The position numbers and the translations under genes were made by a program. This document shows positions 1 through 10,350 of a stretch of DNA of 64,000 nucleotides, piece after piece. Every line of letters begins with the position of its first letter. Positions within the stretch are counted from its first letter, which is position 1. The notes under the pieces were generated by a model. That model was not told where the DNA came from and ran no database searches. It saw nothing but the letters and a program-made list of their open reading frames with translations. This DNA comes from Mantis religiosa (taxonomy: Eukaryota; Arthropoda; Insecta; Mantodea; Mantidae): positions 70,480,316 through 70,544,315 of the forward strand of contig CM060953.1 in the NCBI GenBank assembly GCA_030765055.1. Direction: 5' to 3'.

Positions 1-289
1 CAACAGTTTACATGATGCATAGTCAAGTGAGCTCTGACAGGTGGAATAAGTTTGTACTGACATTCTAAAATTTCCCTTTCTTTCATTCAACTGTTCAGTC
101 AAAAAATTTATTGAAAGAAATCTTTTAGCTGCATATATTCACTTGACTTAACATACAGTTTCTGTTCTGGTTGATTCAGTTTCTTGGTATTCTAATTTTG
201 GTTTTTTGATGTTTTTCCAAAAGAAGGGATCTTCATCTGCTGTAAAATTTAATGAAACTTAGGACTAAATCTGGTTAATTAGCTGTGGA
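1..289. other. No recognisable gene
   Basis: AT-rich sequence. I see no reading frame of substance, no repeat shared with the rest of the window and no RNA-like motif. Confidence 0.5.
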
Positions 290-420
290 TTTGTTTACGC
301 ATGAGTGATCAATTTCAGATTCACTAATTTCAATTTTTTCACAAAAATTGCCACTGCACTGTGGATTAGTTAAAGTTCTAAGTTACCATGTGAGGAAGAA
401 CCTGCAACAGCTATGTAGTG
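290..420 (+). repeat. Direct repeat, left copy, flanking PLE-A
   Basis: This segment resembles 3312-3435 on the other side of PLE-A. Shared blocks include AGATTCACTAATTTCA and GTGAGGAAGAAC, with roughly three quarters of positions matching by eye. The copies are in direct orientation and too diverged to be the TSD of the insertion between them. They may be an older dispersed repeat or a tandem duplication that received the PLE. Confidence 0.55.
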
Positions 421-430
421 TGTTTGGATA

Positions 431-472
431 GAGGTTGAAAATGGAGGCGACGGCTTCCAAAACTAGTCCCTC
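431..472 (+). ncRNA. Decayed hammerhead ribozyme motif (PLE-C type)
   Basis: GAGG (431-434) can pair with CCTC (469-472) as helix I. Between them are the core TTGAAAA (435-441), a helix II hairpin, and the helix III/cleavage module AAAACTAGTC ending at 468. The layout matches the PLE-C hammerheads at 45879-45920 and 52412-52453. The G that should start GAAAC is A here, so cleavage is probably lost. Similarity to the 52.4 kb mini element continues to about 508, so this is the end of an old PLE-C-like insertion. Confidence 0.55.
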
Positions 473-581
473 GATAATATAAAAACATAAGTGATGAAGT
501 GTCAAAACAGTGAAATAGTTACTAAAATTAGGCAAGTGAGTCAACCTTGTATATACTTTTCTCCACTTACAAGTTTTTTAT

Positions 582-621
582 GAAGACTAGTTTCTGGGGA
601 CTTCTCCCCTATCGTCAGTTC
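582..621 (-). ncRNA. Hammerhead ribozyme motif, left arm of PLE-A
   Basis: Read on the minus strand: GAA, core CTGACGA (612-618), a GC-rich helix II, then GAAACTAGTC followed by TTC. Helix I is GAA/TTC, helix III is AC/GT closed by TA, and the cleavage triplet is GUC. All invariant core positions (CUGANGA, GAAA, UH) are present. It is the mirror copy of 3152-3191. Confidence 0.75.
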
Positions 622-1840
622 TGTGGTTGACTGATGATGCATCCGGTGTCTGCATCTGGCTTGGTGTCGTGCTGCCATCTAATGTCCTGTTTTTTCGTAA
701 TAAATATGTTTTCCCAAATCTGTAGTTCCAGAGGTTTCTTTGCCTGTTTGATCAGTTCTATTTCTTGTTTTATGTTGTGATTCTCAGACCAAAAGTGATG
801 TGCTACGGCCGACTTGTCCATTTGTTTGAATTTAATATTTCTGAAGTGTTCTTTCATTCTTGTTCCTAGATTCCTTATGGTCTTACCAATGTATATCTTG
901 TCACAATCCTGGCAACTCATTTGGTAAATGCCTGATAATTGAGTTTTCGGTGTGCTATTTTTTAGAGGGTGGTTTAGTAAGTTGCGGATGTTGTGTTTGT
1001 TTTGAGGGGTTAATTTTATGTTGAAGCTCTTAAATATCTTTTCAAATTTTTGAAGTATTTTGGATGAAATGTAAATTTTCCATATCTGGTGTTTGGGTTT
1101 TCTAGTTTTTTTAACGTAGTAATGTCCCTTAAGTTTTTGTTTCTTTTGTGTCTGTAGATCAGTTTTTTGATGAAATTTGTGTTATAGTTGTTCAGTTCGG
1201 CAACCTGGTGTATGTGAGCGCACTCCTGTTCATATTCTGTTTTTGTTAGCGGAATGTTGATTAATCTGTGAACTAAACTATGGAATACTGCATATTGATG
1301 TTGTACTGGGTTGAATGGGTTGTATTTAATGTAAATCCTTTCATGGAAGTGTTGAAAACAGTGTTGTTGTATAAATTAAATTAATTGGGAGTTGATTAAT
1401 AACACAAAACAATTTAAAAGTGAGTGTTGTTTTGTGTTATTAATCGACTCCCAATTAATTTAATGTATTTAATGTAATTGTCAACATGTGTTGCTTTTAG
1501 GTATATTCTAAATTGTAACCCTGTTGGTGTTCTAATGATTTTCAAATCTAGAAAAGGTAGCCATTCATCCTGCTCTACTTCAATGGTGAAAACTGTGGAT
1601 TTTTCTTGTAGGTTTAGCAACTTTATAGCATCCTCGGTTAGTCTTCTAGGGACTATAGCAAACACATCGTCGACATATCTATGCCAACATTTGAAAATAT
1701 GTGGAAAGGCTTTAGTAATGTGTGTTTCCAAATTGCTCATGAACAGATTAGCTAGTAATGGTGAAAGAGGGTTACCCATGGCCAAGCCTGCTGTTTGTTG
1801 GAAGATCTTGCTGGAGAACGTGAAGCTGTTTTGTTCAATA
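615..1840 (-). pseudogene. PLE-A left arm: RT C-terminal part and GIY-YIG endonuclease
   Basis: The piece at 1785-1478 carries MGNPLSPLL and the catalytic YVDD of PLE reverse transcriptase. The piece at 920-615 carries the endonuclease features CQDCDKIYIGKTIRN, an R..KEH motif and a WEN motif near its end. The frame is interrupted by a 129-bp insertion (1335-1463), and the intervening stretch has small frameshifts. PLE proteins normally carry an RT followed by a GIY-YIG nuclease with a CxxC before the YIG; both are seen. The RT N-terminal half is missing, so this is a dead copy. Confidence 0.8.
1335..1463. mobile_element. 129-bp palindromic mini PLE inserted in PLE-A
   Basis: It is flanked by the 14-bp TSD TGTATTTAATGTAA (1321-1334 and 1464-1477). 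It consists of a tail (minus-strand reading contains ACACTGTTTTCAACACTTCC) followed by a hairpin: TTAATTTAATT plus the sequence around AATAACACAAAACAA, present in both orientations. It has no reading frame. The same tail occurs in the insertions at 4366-4604, 15196-15244 and 23915-23947. It interrupts the PLE-A RT frame just after the residues HVDNYIKY. Confidence 0.75.
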
Positions 1841-1880
1841 AGATGATAAAATAGAGGAATACATCAAATTAACCACCCTA

Positions 1881-3186
1881 TGTATTGAACAAAACAGCTT
1901 CACGTTCTCCAGCAAGATCTTCCAATAAACAGCAGGCTTGGCCATGGGTAACCCTCTTTCACCATTACTAGCTAATCTGTTCATGAGCAATTTGGAAACA
2001 CACAATACTAAAGCCTTTCCACATAGTTTCAAATGTTGGCATAGATATGTCGACGATGTGTTTGCTATAGTCCCTAGAAGACTAACCGAGGATGCTATAA
2101 AGTTGCTAAACCTACAAGAAAAATCCATAGTTTTCACCATTGAAGTAGAGCAGAATGAATGGCTACCTTTTCTAGATTTGAAAATCATTAGAACACCAAC
2201 AGGGTTACAATTTAGAATATACCAAAAAGCAACACATGTTGACGAAAGTGAAGCAGATGTGTAAAAAATACGACTCATCTAAAATTTAATACTCACTTTT
2301 AAATTGTTTTGTGTTATTAATCGACTCCCAATTAATTTAATTTATACAACAACACTTTTTTCAACACTTCCATGAAAGGATTTACATTAAATACAACCCA
2401 TTCAACCCAGTACAACATCAATATGCAGTATTCCATAGTTTAGTTCACAGATTAATCAACATTCCGCTAACAAAAACAGAATATGAACAGGAGTGCGCTC
2501 ACATACACCAGGTTGCCGAACTGAACAACTATAACACAAATTTCATCAAAAAACTGATCTACAGACACAAAAGAAACAAAAACTTAAGGGACATTACTAC
2601 GTTAAAAAAACTAGAAAACCCAAACACCAGATATGGAAAATTTACATTTCATCCAAAATACTTCAAAAAATTTGAAAAGATATTTAAGAGCTTCAACATA
2701 AAATTAACCCCTCAAAACAAACACAACATCCGCAACTTACTAAACCACCCTCTAAAAAATAGCACACCGAAAACTCAATTATCAGGCATTTACCAAATGA
2801 GTTGCCAGGATTGTGACAAGATATACATTGGTAAGACCATAAGGAATCTAGGAACAAGAATGAAAGAACACTTCAGAAATATTAAATTCAAACAAATGGA
2901 CAAGTCGGCCGTAGCACATCACTTTTGGTCTGAGAATCACAACATAAAACAAGAAATAGAACTGATCAAACAGGCAAAGAAACCTCTGAAACTACAGATT
3001 TGGGAAAACATATTTATTACGAAAAAACAGGACCTCTTGATGAATTTTGAAATTCCCGCGGTAGATGACGTCATCAAACTTACCAGGACATTAGATGGCA
3101 GCACGACACCAAGCCAGATGCAGACACCGGATGCATCATCAGTCAACCACAGAACTGACGATAGGGGAGAAGTCCCCAGAAACTAG
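1881..3186 (+). pseudogene. PLE-A right arm: RT C-terminal part and GIY-YIG endonuclease
   Basis: 1938-2264 encodes MGNPLSPLL and YVDD. 2380-2790 encodes the linker. 2797-3186 encodes the nuclease (CQDCDKIYIGKT, KEHFRNIKF, WENIFIT, then the C-terminal segment MNFEIPAVDD). It mirrors the left arm, including the nested mini-element sequence at about 2288-2375. A PLE-D-like tail piece at 2243-2287 replaces part of that sequence, so RT and nuclease no longer share a frame. Non-functional. Confidence 0.8.
2243..2287 (+). mobile_element. PLE-D terminal fragment inside PLE-A right arm
   Basis: The run GTGAAGCAGATGTG followed by AATACGACTCATCT is the outer-arm terminus of PLE-D (compare 61095-61127 and 40769-40803). 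It is absent from the mirror position in the left arm, where about 55 nt of other sequence stand instead. It was therefore acquired, with a deletion, after the palindrome formed. Confidence 0.6.
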
Positions 3187-3191
3187 TCTTC
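3152..3191 (+). ncRNA. Hammerhead ribozyme motif, right arm of PLE-A
   Basis: Helix I GAA (3152-3154) pairs with TTC (3189-3191). The core is CTGACGA (3155-3161). Helix II pairs GGGGA with TCCCC. GAAAC (3179-3183), a TA loop and the triplet GTC (3186-3188) complete it. The invariant nucleotides of a type I hammerhead with a minimal helix III, the form known from PLEs, are all present. Predicted cleavage follows 3188. Confidence 0.8.
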
Positions 3192-3311
3192 ATGAAAAAC
3201 TTGTAAGTGGAGAAAAGTATATACAAGGTTGACTCACTTGCCTAATTTTAGTAACAATGGCACTCCACTTTCTGAAATACTCTTTTTATTCTATATAGTG
3301 AAATAGTTGTT

Positions 3312-3435
3312 TACAATTATCAATTTGAGATTCACTAATTTCATTTTTTTTTACAAAAGTTGCTATTGCACTGCGAATAACTTGTGGTTTTAAGTTAACT
3401 TGTGAGGAAGAACATGCAATATATATGTAGTACTT
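3312..3435 (+). repeat. Direct repeat, right copy, flanking PLE-A
   Basis: Diverged partner of 290-420, in the same orientation. The stretch from here to about 3730 holds nothing else I recognise; the open frame at 3498-3734 has no recognisable motif. Confidence 0.5.
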
Positions 3436-4420
3436 GGTTAATACAAAAAAAGTGTAACTTTTGAGTTTATTTTAACACTTTTTTTTGGTGGAAAATATTG
3501 CTCATCTTTATTCATATTCTAATGCAAACCTTCAGAGTACTCTCCCTTGGTTATAAAGCAACTGTTCCAGGATTCTGTCCACTTTTAAAACGCTTCCTCA
3601 AGCCCCTTTTGAATAGGCTGTTAAGGACACCTAAAATTTTGTTGTTTAAAACTCATAACTATGAAAACGATACCGTAGCTACACAAATAAAAATATTTAG
3701 TAAATATTCTCCACTTATCTTAAGAAGTCTATGACAATACTTCTATTATGTTTTTGCAAAATCAGTAATCAGTAGATACCGAAGCTATGTTTTCATTGCA
3801 GGAAAAAAATGCAAATTATGCAATGCTAGGTCTGGTAAGTAAGGTGGATGCAGTATCATCTCAATGCTTAATTTCGTAATTGTTTCTCTAGTTTTCTTGG
3901 CACAATGAGTGGACATTTTATTATCTTCAAGGATTCATCCCATCTGAGTATGGTATGATCTTCTCTTGGTAATTTTCCTCCTTAATGGCTCATAGTATTC
4001 AGAAGTAACAGAATGATGCTTATCCACCATGTGATCTTGCACAATGCGTTGCTTATTTAAAAAATAAGGTGCATGATTTTTCTTGCATGGTTGAAATTTT
4101 ACCTTTTTTGGGTCTTGGAACTGAAGGATGTTCCACTGAGTACTTAACATTGAAAGTAGGTTTCATTACATATGATTACTCTGTCCAAACAATCTGATTC
4201 TTGCTACAGCTTCCTTTTCAATGTTGACATGCCACCATGTGGTGATCCTTTTTGTCCAATGCTGACCACATGAGGCACTCACTTTGCTGTAGTTTTCCTA
4301 CAACATAGAACACCATGTACAATGTCCTAACCTCATGAGCAGGTTATATTAATATTCTCTGCAATTAAGTTAATTAGGAGTCGATTAATAACACAAAACA
4401 ACACTCACTTTTAAATTTTC

Positions 4421-4461
4421 CCGGAACCGGTTTCTGAGGTCTTCCCTCTATCTTCAGCCGG
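4421..4461 (-). ncRNA. Hammerhead ribozyme motif, left arm of mini palindrome
   Basis: Mirror image of the motif at 4466-4506, with the same core, helices and GUU cleavage triplet, read on the minus strand. Confidence 0.8.
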
Positions 4462-4465
4462 ATGT

Positions 4466-4506
4466 CCGGCTGAAGATAGAGGGAAGACCTCAGAAACCGG
4501 TTCCGG
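4466..4506 (+). ncRNA. Best-formed hammerhead ribozyme in the window
   Basis: Helix I CCGG (4466-4469) pairs perfectly with CCGG (4503-4506). The core is CTGAAGA (4470-4476). Helix II pairs GAGG (4479-4482) with CCTC (4488-4491) around GAAGA. GAAAC (4493-4497), a CG loop and GTT (4500-4502) complete helix III and the cleavage site. All invariant core bases are canonical, and GUU is a permitted NUH triplet. Cleavage would follow 4502. Confidence 0.85.
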
Positions 4507-5149
4507 GAAAATTTAAAAGTGAGTGTTGTTTTGTGTTATTAATCGACTCCTAATTAACTTAATTTATACAACAACACTGTTTTCAACACTTCCATAAAAG
4601 GATTTATTCTCTGCAATCTTTAGCAACAATAAAAATGGTCTTTGCATAACGTGACATCGTCTGCAGTTATGGATCTGGGGCATGGAGCATCCCCATTATC
4701 ACTTTTACCTTCAAGAAATTGCTTAAGCCACTCAGAAACCTGTGTTTTTTCCCAATCAATTACTCTCTGTAGTTTTATTGCAACATTCCAGTGTTTGTAA
4801 TGGAATTTCATCCAAAAGAATGCAAAATCTTATTGATAAATGCAGCTGCAACATAAGATCAATGTTGGCTGCAGTTGACATATTCTTCTCCTTCATCTGC
4901 TTCTCTCCAACTGGGGACAACCAGACAAATGACAAGCATAATATATCGTCACTCAGGGTCAAACCTTTTCAATACTGAAAACATCACACTCCATCTCAGG
5001 TGCATTACAATGGAGGAAAAAAGTCTGTTTACTTTTGATATTCCTTTATATGTGATGGCATATGTTTATATTTTTTTAACACCTTCTCTTGTAACTCTGG
5101 TTCTGGCTGTCCTTTTACAGATTTTAATAATCTTGTTTTTTACATTATG

Positions 5150-6910
5150 ACGACATAGTAATCTGGACATCAGCTAGTAACAAAGAACTGAATAAGCTAC
5201 CACAACAGATGAACAAGGCATTGGAAGAACTACATAACTGGTGTTCAGATAACGAAATGACTGTGAACTTATCCAAAACAAAATACCAAGTGTTCACACT
5301 TTGCCACACAAAACCGCTTATCAAAATAACACTAAATGGTGAGCAACTAACAGAAACAGAAAATTATAAATATCTAGGCATAACACTCGATTCTAAATTA
5401 TCTTGGAAAACCCACATTAATGAAACCATAGAAAAGACCACTCAGAGATTAACAACACTCAAAAGACTAGCTGGCAGCAAATAAGGGTCCTCTGTCAATA
5501 CACTCAACACCACCTACAAAAGTTACACCAAACCAGCACTCCTCTATGGAAGCGAGATAATACAGCAAGTCAAAGCAAACTAGCACAACTTGAAACATTA
5601 CGGAACCAAACACTCTACATATGTAGTATTGCCAGAACAGTCACACTGACGTGGCCGTTCGTTCACGCACGACGTCCTTCTAGCCCCGCCCTAGATTAAT
5701 AATGGGAGCAGTCAAATCAACACCAATTACTGCAATGCAAATTGCTACAAATAACTTGCCAATTAAATATGAAATTGAAAAACAGAATCTCCTCCTAAAT
5801 GAAAAACTACAAAGGCTCCCCTTTAATACTCACTGGAAGAACTACAAAAGCAGAGAAAGGACCTTAAAAACACAAGAAGGATTTATGCAGAAAGCCTATA
5901 ACCTACAGAGAAAATACAACCTTGAAGACACAAACAAAATTGAACATCTCTCACTTCCAATCTGCCCTCTATCACAACCTAAAATAAATAGCAGAGTAAA
6001 CCTTCTGCAAAATATAGAGTCAAAAAGGGATGTAAGTGCAGAAACACTTAAAATGCTAGCTCTAGAAACAATTGAAACTTATTATCCAAAAGACTCATGG
6101 CTACACATACACAGACGGCTCCCTATTTGACAAAGAAAGTAATGCTGGAGCAGGAATACAAAGTAAAATATTCAATTTTTACATCTGTTTGGGCACACTA
6201 GCAACCCACTATGATGGAGAATTAGAAGCAATCAACACCTCGCTGAAACAACTCTTCAACTATGTGAACTCTTTCTCTAAAGCAGTGATTCTAAGCAATT
6301 CTAAATCGGCACTTCAAGCCCTATCCTCACTGTACCCTAACAACAATAGAATACTTGAAATTTACAGTTCATTACGAATACTACAAGGTCTAAAAAAAAG
6401 AAATACACTTCCAGTGGATTCCATTCCACTGTGGAATTACAGGCAATGAAATAGCAGATTCCTTGGCAAAAAAAGGAACACAAATAAAACAAAGCTGCCA
6501 ACAAAAAACCTCATTCCACACATCAAAACTACATATAAACAATAGAATCAACTTATTCTGGAAAGAATGCAAAGAAAAATGTACCAACAAGCAATGGAAA
6601 ATTCTACAAGGAAGTAAAAATCCCATCCCAGACTACCCAAGAAGCAGTACTGTTGCCATCTTCCGACTGATTACTGGCCACGACTGTTTGGCCGCTCATC
6701 TATACAGGATTAATATTTTTGAATCCCCGACCTGCACACTGTGTAGGGACCCAAACTCATTGATGGACGGAGATCATCTGCTCCAGTGTAGTGCCCTGAC
6801 AAAAACAGATGGAGAACTGACAGCACAACTAGTCACACGTTATTGGGAGGCCAGAAGGAAAATGGAAAGTCTCCAACTCCATGAGCATTAGCAACCAACC
6901 AACCAACATT
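5150..6910 (+). pseudogene. I-like non-LTR retrotransposon 3' part: RT thumb, RNase H, zinc knuckle
   Basis: 5209-5484 is the end of an RT domain (MTVNLSKTKYQVF and YLGITLDSKLSW). 6072-6449 is RNase H with TDGS (first Asp), GELEA (Glu) and SNSKSAL, where the usual Asp of SDSKSAL is Asn. After a frameshift, GNEIADSLAKKG follows. 6463-6891 ends with CTLCRDPNSLMDGDHLLQC, a zinc-knuckle-like CCHC. The tail AACCAACCAACCAAC (about 6892-6907) is a simple 3' repeat of the kind LINEs carry. It is 5' truncated within the RT and has several frame breaks. Confidence 0.8.
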
Positions 6911-7330
6911 ATGATTTTCTGCCAAAAAATAAGTAGAGCAATTGTTGATCTATCTTTGTTTCAAATCTATATTTCTCCAGTTTGATGGTTAGGTTTTCTT
7001 TGTTTTTTCAATATATATTTTCTCATAATGTTTGCAATCCATTCTGTAAGGTACTGGATTTCTTTTCTGAGGATGTTTTATATGAACTTAAGTCTATTTA
7101 GCTATACAAAACATAGCAAATGGCTAATGATTATCATTTTTAACGTTAAAAAAACTCAGTTACGAACAACTGTTGCCTTATAACCTCATCGGCCAATTTA
7201 ATTTCAATTTAGCGGTTCTTGTATGTATTCTTATCACTTCAATGCAAGCTTTTCATTAATTAATTTAATTTAAAAGTTAATGAATTGAAACAATAACTTA
7301 AAACATTGTTGAGTAGGCTTATAATACTAA
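6911..7330. other. No recognisable gene
   Basis: AT-rich spacer with no supported feature. Confidence 0.4.
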
Positions 7331-7334
7331 TTTC

Positions 7335-7770
7335 ACTTACTTAAATATTTTCAGCCTTGGTCTGACTGGTAATGCTGGAGACATAATTAGTGGTGTAGGT
7401 TGCAGAGATGGCACCATCTGGTTTCTTTCTGATGAAAATAAGATTATTCCCTTCTTTTGAAACTTTTAGTTCAGCAGACATACTAATATTTTCAATTGTG
7501 TAAGTTTTGTATTGATGTACATTGGCAGTCTAAAAATGGTTTGCTCTGGCAGACTTTGCTATTTGTTTGCTGTTAATCCAACTGAAATGCTCTTTTCTTC
7601 TCTTTTCAATGTTTCTTTGTATTTTTCCTATATATACCAGGTTACAATTTATGCAACTGATTTAAGTAGATGACTGAGCTTTTTTTCTGGTGGAGCAGTT
7701 AACTATAATGCTTTTTATTTTGGGCCATTTAATCAAATTTCTAAATAATTACATTAATTTTTCTTCTTGT
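7335..7770 (-). pseudogene. PLE-G: decayed GIY-YIG region
   Basis: Minus-strand conceptual translation with stops gives NCNLVYIGKIQRNIEKRREK, then KQIAKSARANHF. This matches the PLE pattern CxxCxxxYIGxxxRN...KEH...KSAVAxHF found in intact copies here. Upstream, LIKWPKIKSIIVNCS fits the linker before the GIY motif. It is older and more degraded than the other PLEs. The stretch 7771-8370 to its right holds a short open frame (7910-8101) that I cannot assign. Confidence 0.6.
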
Positions 7771-8370
7771 GATTTATAATCTTTTCCTGATTTAACGCTA
7801 CTTTAAATAATCTGAAGCTAAGCCTATATTCATTATTAAGTCAACATATTACTGTAATAACAAAATAAAATAAATTAAAATCAAATATAACATCTTCTAC
7901 CAAGAAGTTTTAAAACTTAGACCTCTTAGGATTATGAAACACTATCAAATAGTGTTTGACTTTCTTTAAGTCAATTAAGACATTTTTAAAATCTGTGGGA
8001 ATGCATGAAAACTCCTTGCCATCTTTAACCTCAGGTGGATTATGTTGAATGTGCTGGAACAATTGTTTTATAATATTTTCATAAATATTAATGTAATCCA
8101 TAGCCGATGCCTGCTTTTCTATTTTATTTCATTGTTCACCACCATATCCTCTTTGGTTTTAAATTCAGCCGTATGGAAGCAGTTGCAGATTGTAAACTTC
8201 TGACAAACATCGTCATACACCTGTGATATACTGTAGTGAGAAAATAAGAGCTTCATAAATTTGAGTGGGGGGAGGGGGAAATATACTGCTTTCTAAATAC
8301 ATCTGGCAAATGGTATCATATGCATTAAAACCAGGAATTTTGACTCTTGGACTTAAAAACATTAATACTG

Positions 8371-8640
8371 TGACTTTGTGGGTTCGTAGAATTAAAAGTA
8401 CAATTTGCCGAAATTCTAAATGTTCTTTATTTGCGTAGAAATACACTCCGTAGCAGCGGAATTACATCACATTTCACAATCTACAGCACCAAGGTCGATG
8501 ACAATAACAAACAGCCCTCATTACAACACCAACACAGCTGACTCTCGTTTTACAACTTTACAACAACTGTCTGCTGGCATGTCACAATCTCTTATATATC
8601 TCATTGATAAGTTCAAGATATTACCGGAATAAACATGAAT
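8371..8640 (-). mobile_element. LTR-like fragment
   Basis: The start, TGTGACTTTGTGGGTTCG, is the same as the terminus of the solo LTR at 28639 and is the reverse complement of the end at 38291. An ATGTTCTTTATTT block follows, again shared with 28639. It carries a polyadenylation-like AATAAA on the minus strand. The far end is not recognised, so the right limit is a guess. Confidence 0.5.
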
Positions 8641-8879
8641 TCGAATGTTCTATACAACAATCAAGATATCACTAGGATGTTCCAATTACCTCACTTATCT
8701 GTGTCGGTAAGTCTTGTCTCAGTGATACGCGATCCGACTGTTATGTTTATCTGCAGGCGCGCTTTGTGTCCACAAAACACACTTATCTCTCCGCACCGAA
8801 ACTTCTGCGCTCTCACCGCGACAATACATAAAACCAGAAACTAAGTGAAGCAATACAAATATTACAATAGAATATAATT

Positions 8880-9010
8880 ATTTGCCACAAACTCCACTTA
8901 TCTTTTTAAGAAAATTGATGAATTCAAGAGACCAGCTTTACAAAAATGAAAATGATAAAAATGTTTCCAAAATCAGTCTCTTGAATTCTGTTGAAAATAA
9001 TTATGTTTTA
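8880..9010. repeat. Decayed small inverted repeat
   Basis: The 12-mer GAATTCAAGAGA near 8930 recurs inverted (TCTCTTGAATTC) near 8985, with a partly matching flank. CCACTTATCTTTTTAAGAAA resembles the mini PLE at 40921-41105. It is probably an old member of that class. Confidence 0.45.
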
Positions 9011-9667
9011 CTGTAATATAAAAAACATATTTTTGAGGTATGTACTCAAAAACTATGAAGCTTTCAAGTGGATGATCCACAGGTATTATTAATTCAATAA
9101 TTTGTGTGCTTCATTGCATCTTGTCAAAACAAATGTTACCATTTATAATGTTTTACCACGTTTTAGGATTGCTGATTGTTCAACAAATCTTTTTTAAGTA
9201 ATGCTATAAGATTTATTGAAGCAAAGGAATAATAGAAAAAAGCAAAATGTCTACTAAACATACTCTTATTGTAATCACAGGTTTTAAAAATTATCTTTCT
9301 CTATGTCTTAAACTTTTGTTCTCCAGACAAAAGAAACATTCAGTACTACAAGGGTGCTTCTAGAACTGGATAGAATGCTGGCATTCTTGTTTTTTATCTC
9401 ACTTTTACAATTCATGTGACTGGATCACATCCTATCACATCAAAATTCTTCACAAAACCAATTTTTTCTTATATCTTACAATGGCACGAGACATTAGATT
9501 ATGCAGAGAAATACTAGTTTAAAATGTTTTTTACTATAATCTATTTGCTCTTAGAATAAAGTATTACTCAGCATTCTGCACTGAACTCCGCCTCTAGTAC
9601 ACCACTGATAAACCTAATATGCGCACATGTGCATGTAAGCGGCAATCTGTTATCTGAGTTTACCTGC

Positions 9668-9903
9668 GCGCCTCGGTAGTGTAGATGGTAGCATGTCTGC
9701 CACACGTTCAAGAGGTCCTGAGTTCGAATCTCGGTCAGGGTGAGTTACCTGGATAAGGTTTTTCCCAGGGTTTTCCCTTATCCTGAAAGACGAATGTCGG
9801 GTAACTCTAAGCTCCATTGGACCACGGACAGATTTGAGCATCATTTCATCCCATTTCATTCATCGTCCGATATGACTTAACGTTGGAGGGCGTAAATTAA
9901 AAA
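9668..9903 (+). mobile_element. tRNA-derived SINE, family 1
   Basis: The head is a tRNA-like sequence: an A-box-like TAGTGTAGATGGTAGCATG and a B-box GAGTTCGAATCTC. A shared body follows, with GTTACCTGGATAAGG and CGTCCGATATGACTTAACG, then a short A-rich end. The 16-bp TSD ATCTGAGTTTACCTGC (9652-9667 and 9904-9919) is perfect. Other copies are at 36216-36461, 41157-41387 and 33591-33808. It depends on a LINE for movement and is not a functional tRNA gene. Confidence 0.85.
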
Positions 9904-9919
9904 ATCTGAGTTTACCTGC

Positions 9920-10350
9920 TATCTTTGTTGTTACATCAACAGTACATTGCTGATCATCTGAGAGCCATTGTTTTTGCTGTAATCACATTAAAATGTTAAC
10001 TGATAACTTGAATGGTTTATTAAAAGCAGGTAAAACAAGAAGTTTAATAAACTGCGGAACTAATTGAAGAATATGGGAGTATTAAAACCCACCAGCCAAT
10101 GCGGTAATTTCTGCCATGTGTTTCTTTGATATTTACTTGATTCTTACAGTAAATAGATTATAGAATAACATATAAAATGAACAATGTTGATACTTTCTTG
10201 GAAATCGTTATAAAATATCATATCTTTTTAAATATATTTTTATAAAAATTATAAAACAGGAATAAAAAGTAGTCAAAGGTCTCTCTATTTGTGTTTATAT
10301 TTTATATGTAAAATATGGAAAGTTTCTTGATTTTAAGACATAATCAGCTA
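9920..10350 (-). other. Probable Hira 3' UTR region
   Basis: Sequence directly downstream of the Hira stop on the minus strand. A minus-strand AATAAA lies at 10016-10021 and could be the polyadenylation signal, but AT-rich DNA has many such hexamers. Nothing else is recognised. Confidence 0.35.

Larger units (their letters stand above)
521..3297. mobile_element. PLE-A: head-to-head (snapback) Penelope-like element
   Basis: Two PLE copies face away from each other: minus-strand coding on the left (to about 1840) and plus-strand coding on the right (from about 1881), separated by about 40 nt. The outer ends are inverted repeats. The 12-mer AGTGAAATAGTT occurs at 509-520 and 3298-3309 and is the likely TSD. 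About 45 nt at the right end (3250-3297) are absent from the left end, giving the one-sided tail seen in other snapbacks here. The coding part begins in mid-reverse-transcriptase, so the element is 5' truncated in both arms. Confidence 0.8.
4366..4604. mobile_element. Palindromic mini PLE with a hammerhead on each strand
   Basis: It is flanked by a 13-bp TSD, TATTCTCTGCAAT (4353-4365 and 4605-4617), inside the mariner gene. The core is a near-perfect palindrome, about 4371-4461 against 4466-4558, with a 4-nt ATGT spacer. A one-sided tail (4559-4604, containing CACTGTTTTCAACACTTCC) follows on the right. There is no reading frame. It has the same design as the large PLE snapbacks and is probably a non-autonomous relative moved in trans. 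Confidence 0.85.
3730..4990 (-). pseudogene. Mariner-like transposase, split by a palindromic insertion
   Basis: Read from right to left. 4962-4620 gives an N-terminal DNA-binding region with the mariner-like segment TQVSEWLKQFLEGKSDNGD. After the insertion at 4366-4604, the catalytic domain continues with KKVKFQPCKKNHAPYFL and SVTSEYYEPL at about 4100-3960. It ends with ILHPPYLPDLA around 3850-3830, the region of the last catalytic Asp. Several frameshifts and stops make it dead. Mariner transposases are cut-and-paste DDE/D enzymes of about 350 residues; this covers most of that length. I did not find its terminal inverted repeats. Confidence 0.7.

Noticed and set aside
1478..1846. Plus-strand open frame of 122 codons
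   Set aside because: It is the antisense of the PLE-A RT in the left arm. The same applies to 1835-2278, 2937-3146, 17437-17679, 18036-18347, 43510-44481 (+), 44419-45861 (-), 58403-58657 (+) and 60819-61013 (-).
7910..8101. Short minus-strand frame as an independent gene
   Set aside because: No motif, no splice context, and next to a decayed PLE in AT-rich DNA.
9668..9903. Functional tRNA gene
   Set aside because: A- and B-boxes are present but the sequence continues into a shared SINE body with a TSD, and the cloverleaf is not kept. The same reasoning was applied at 36983, 48652 and 52679.
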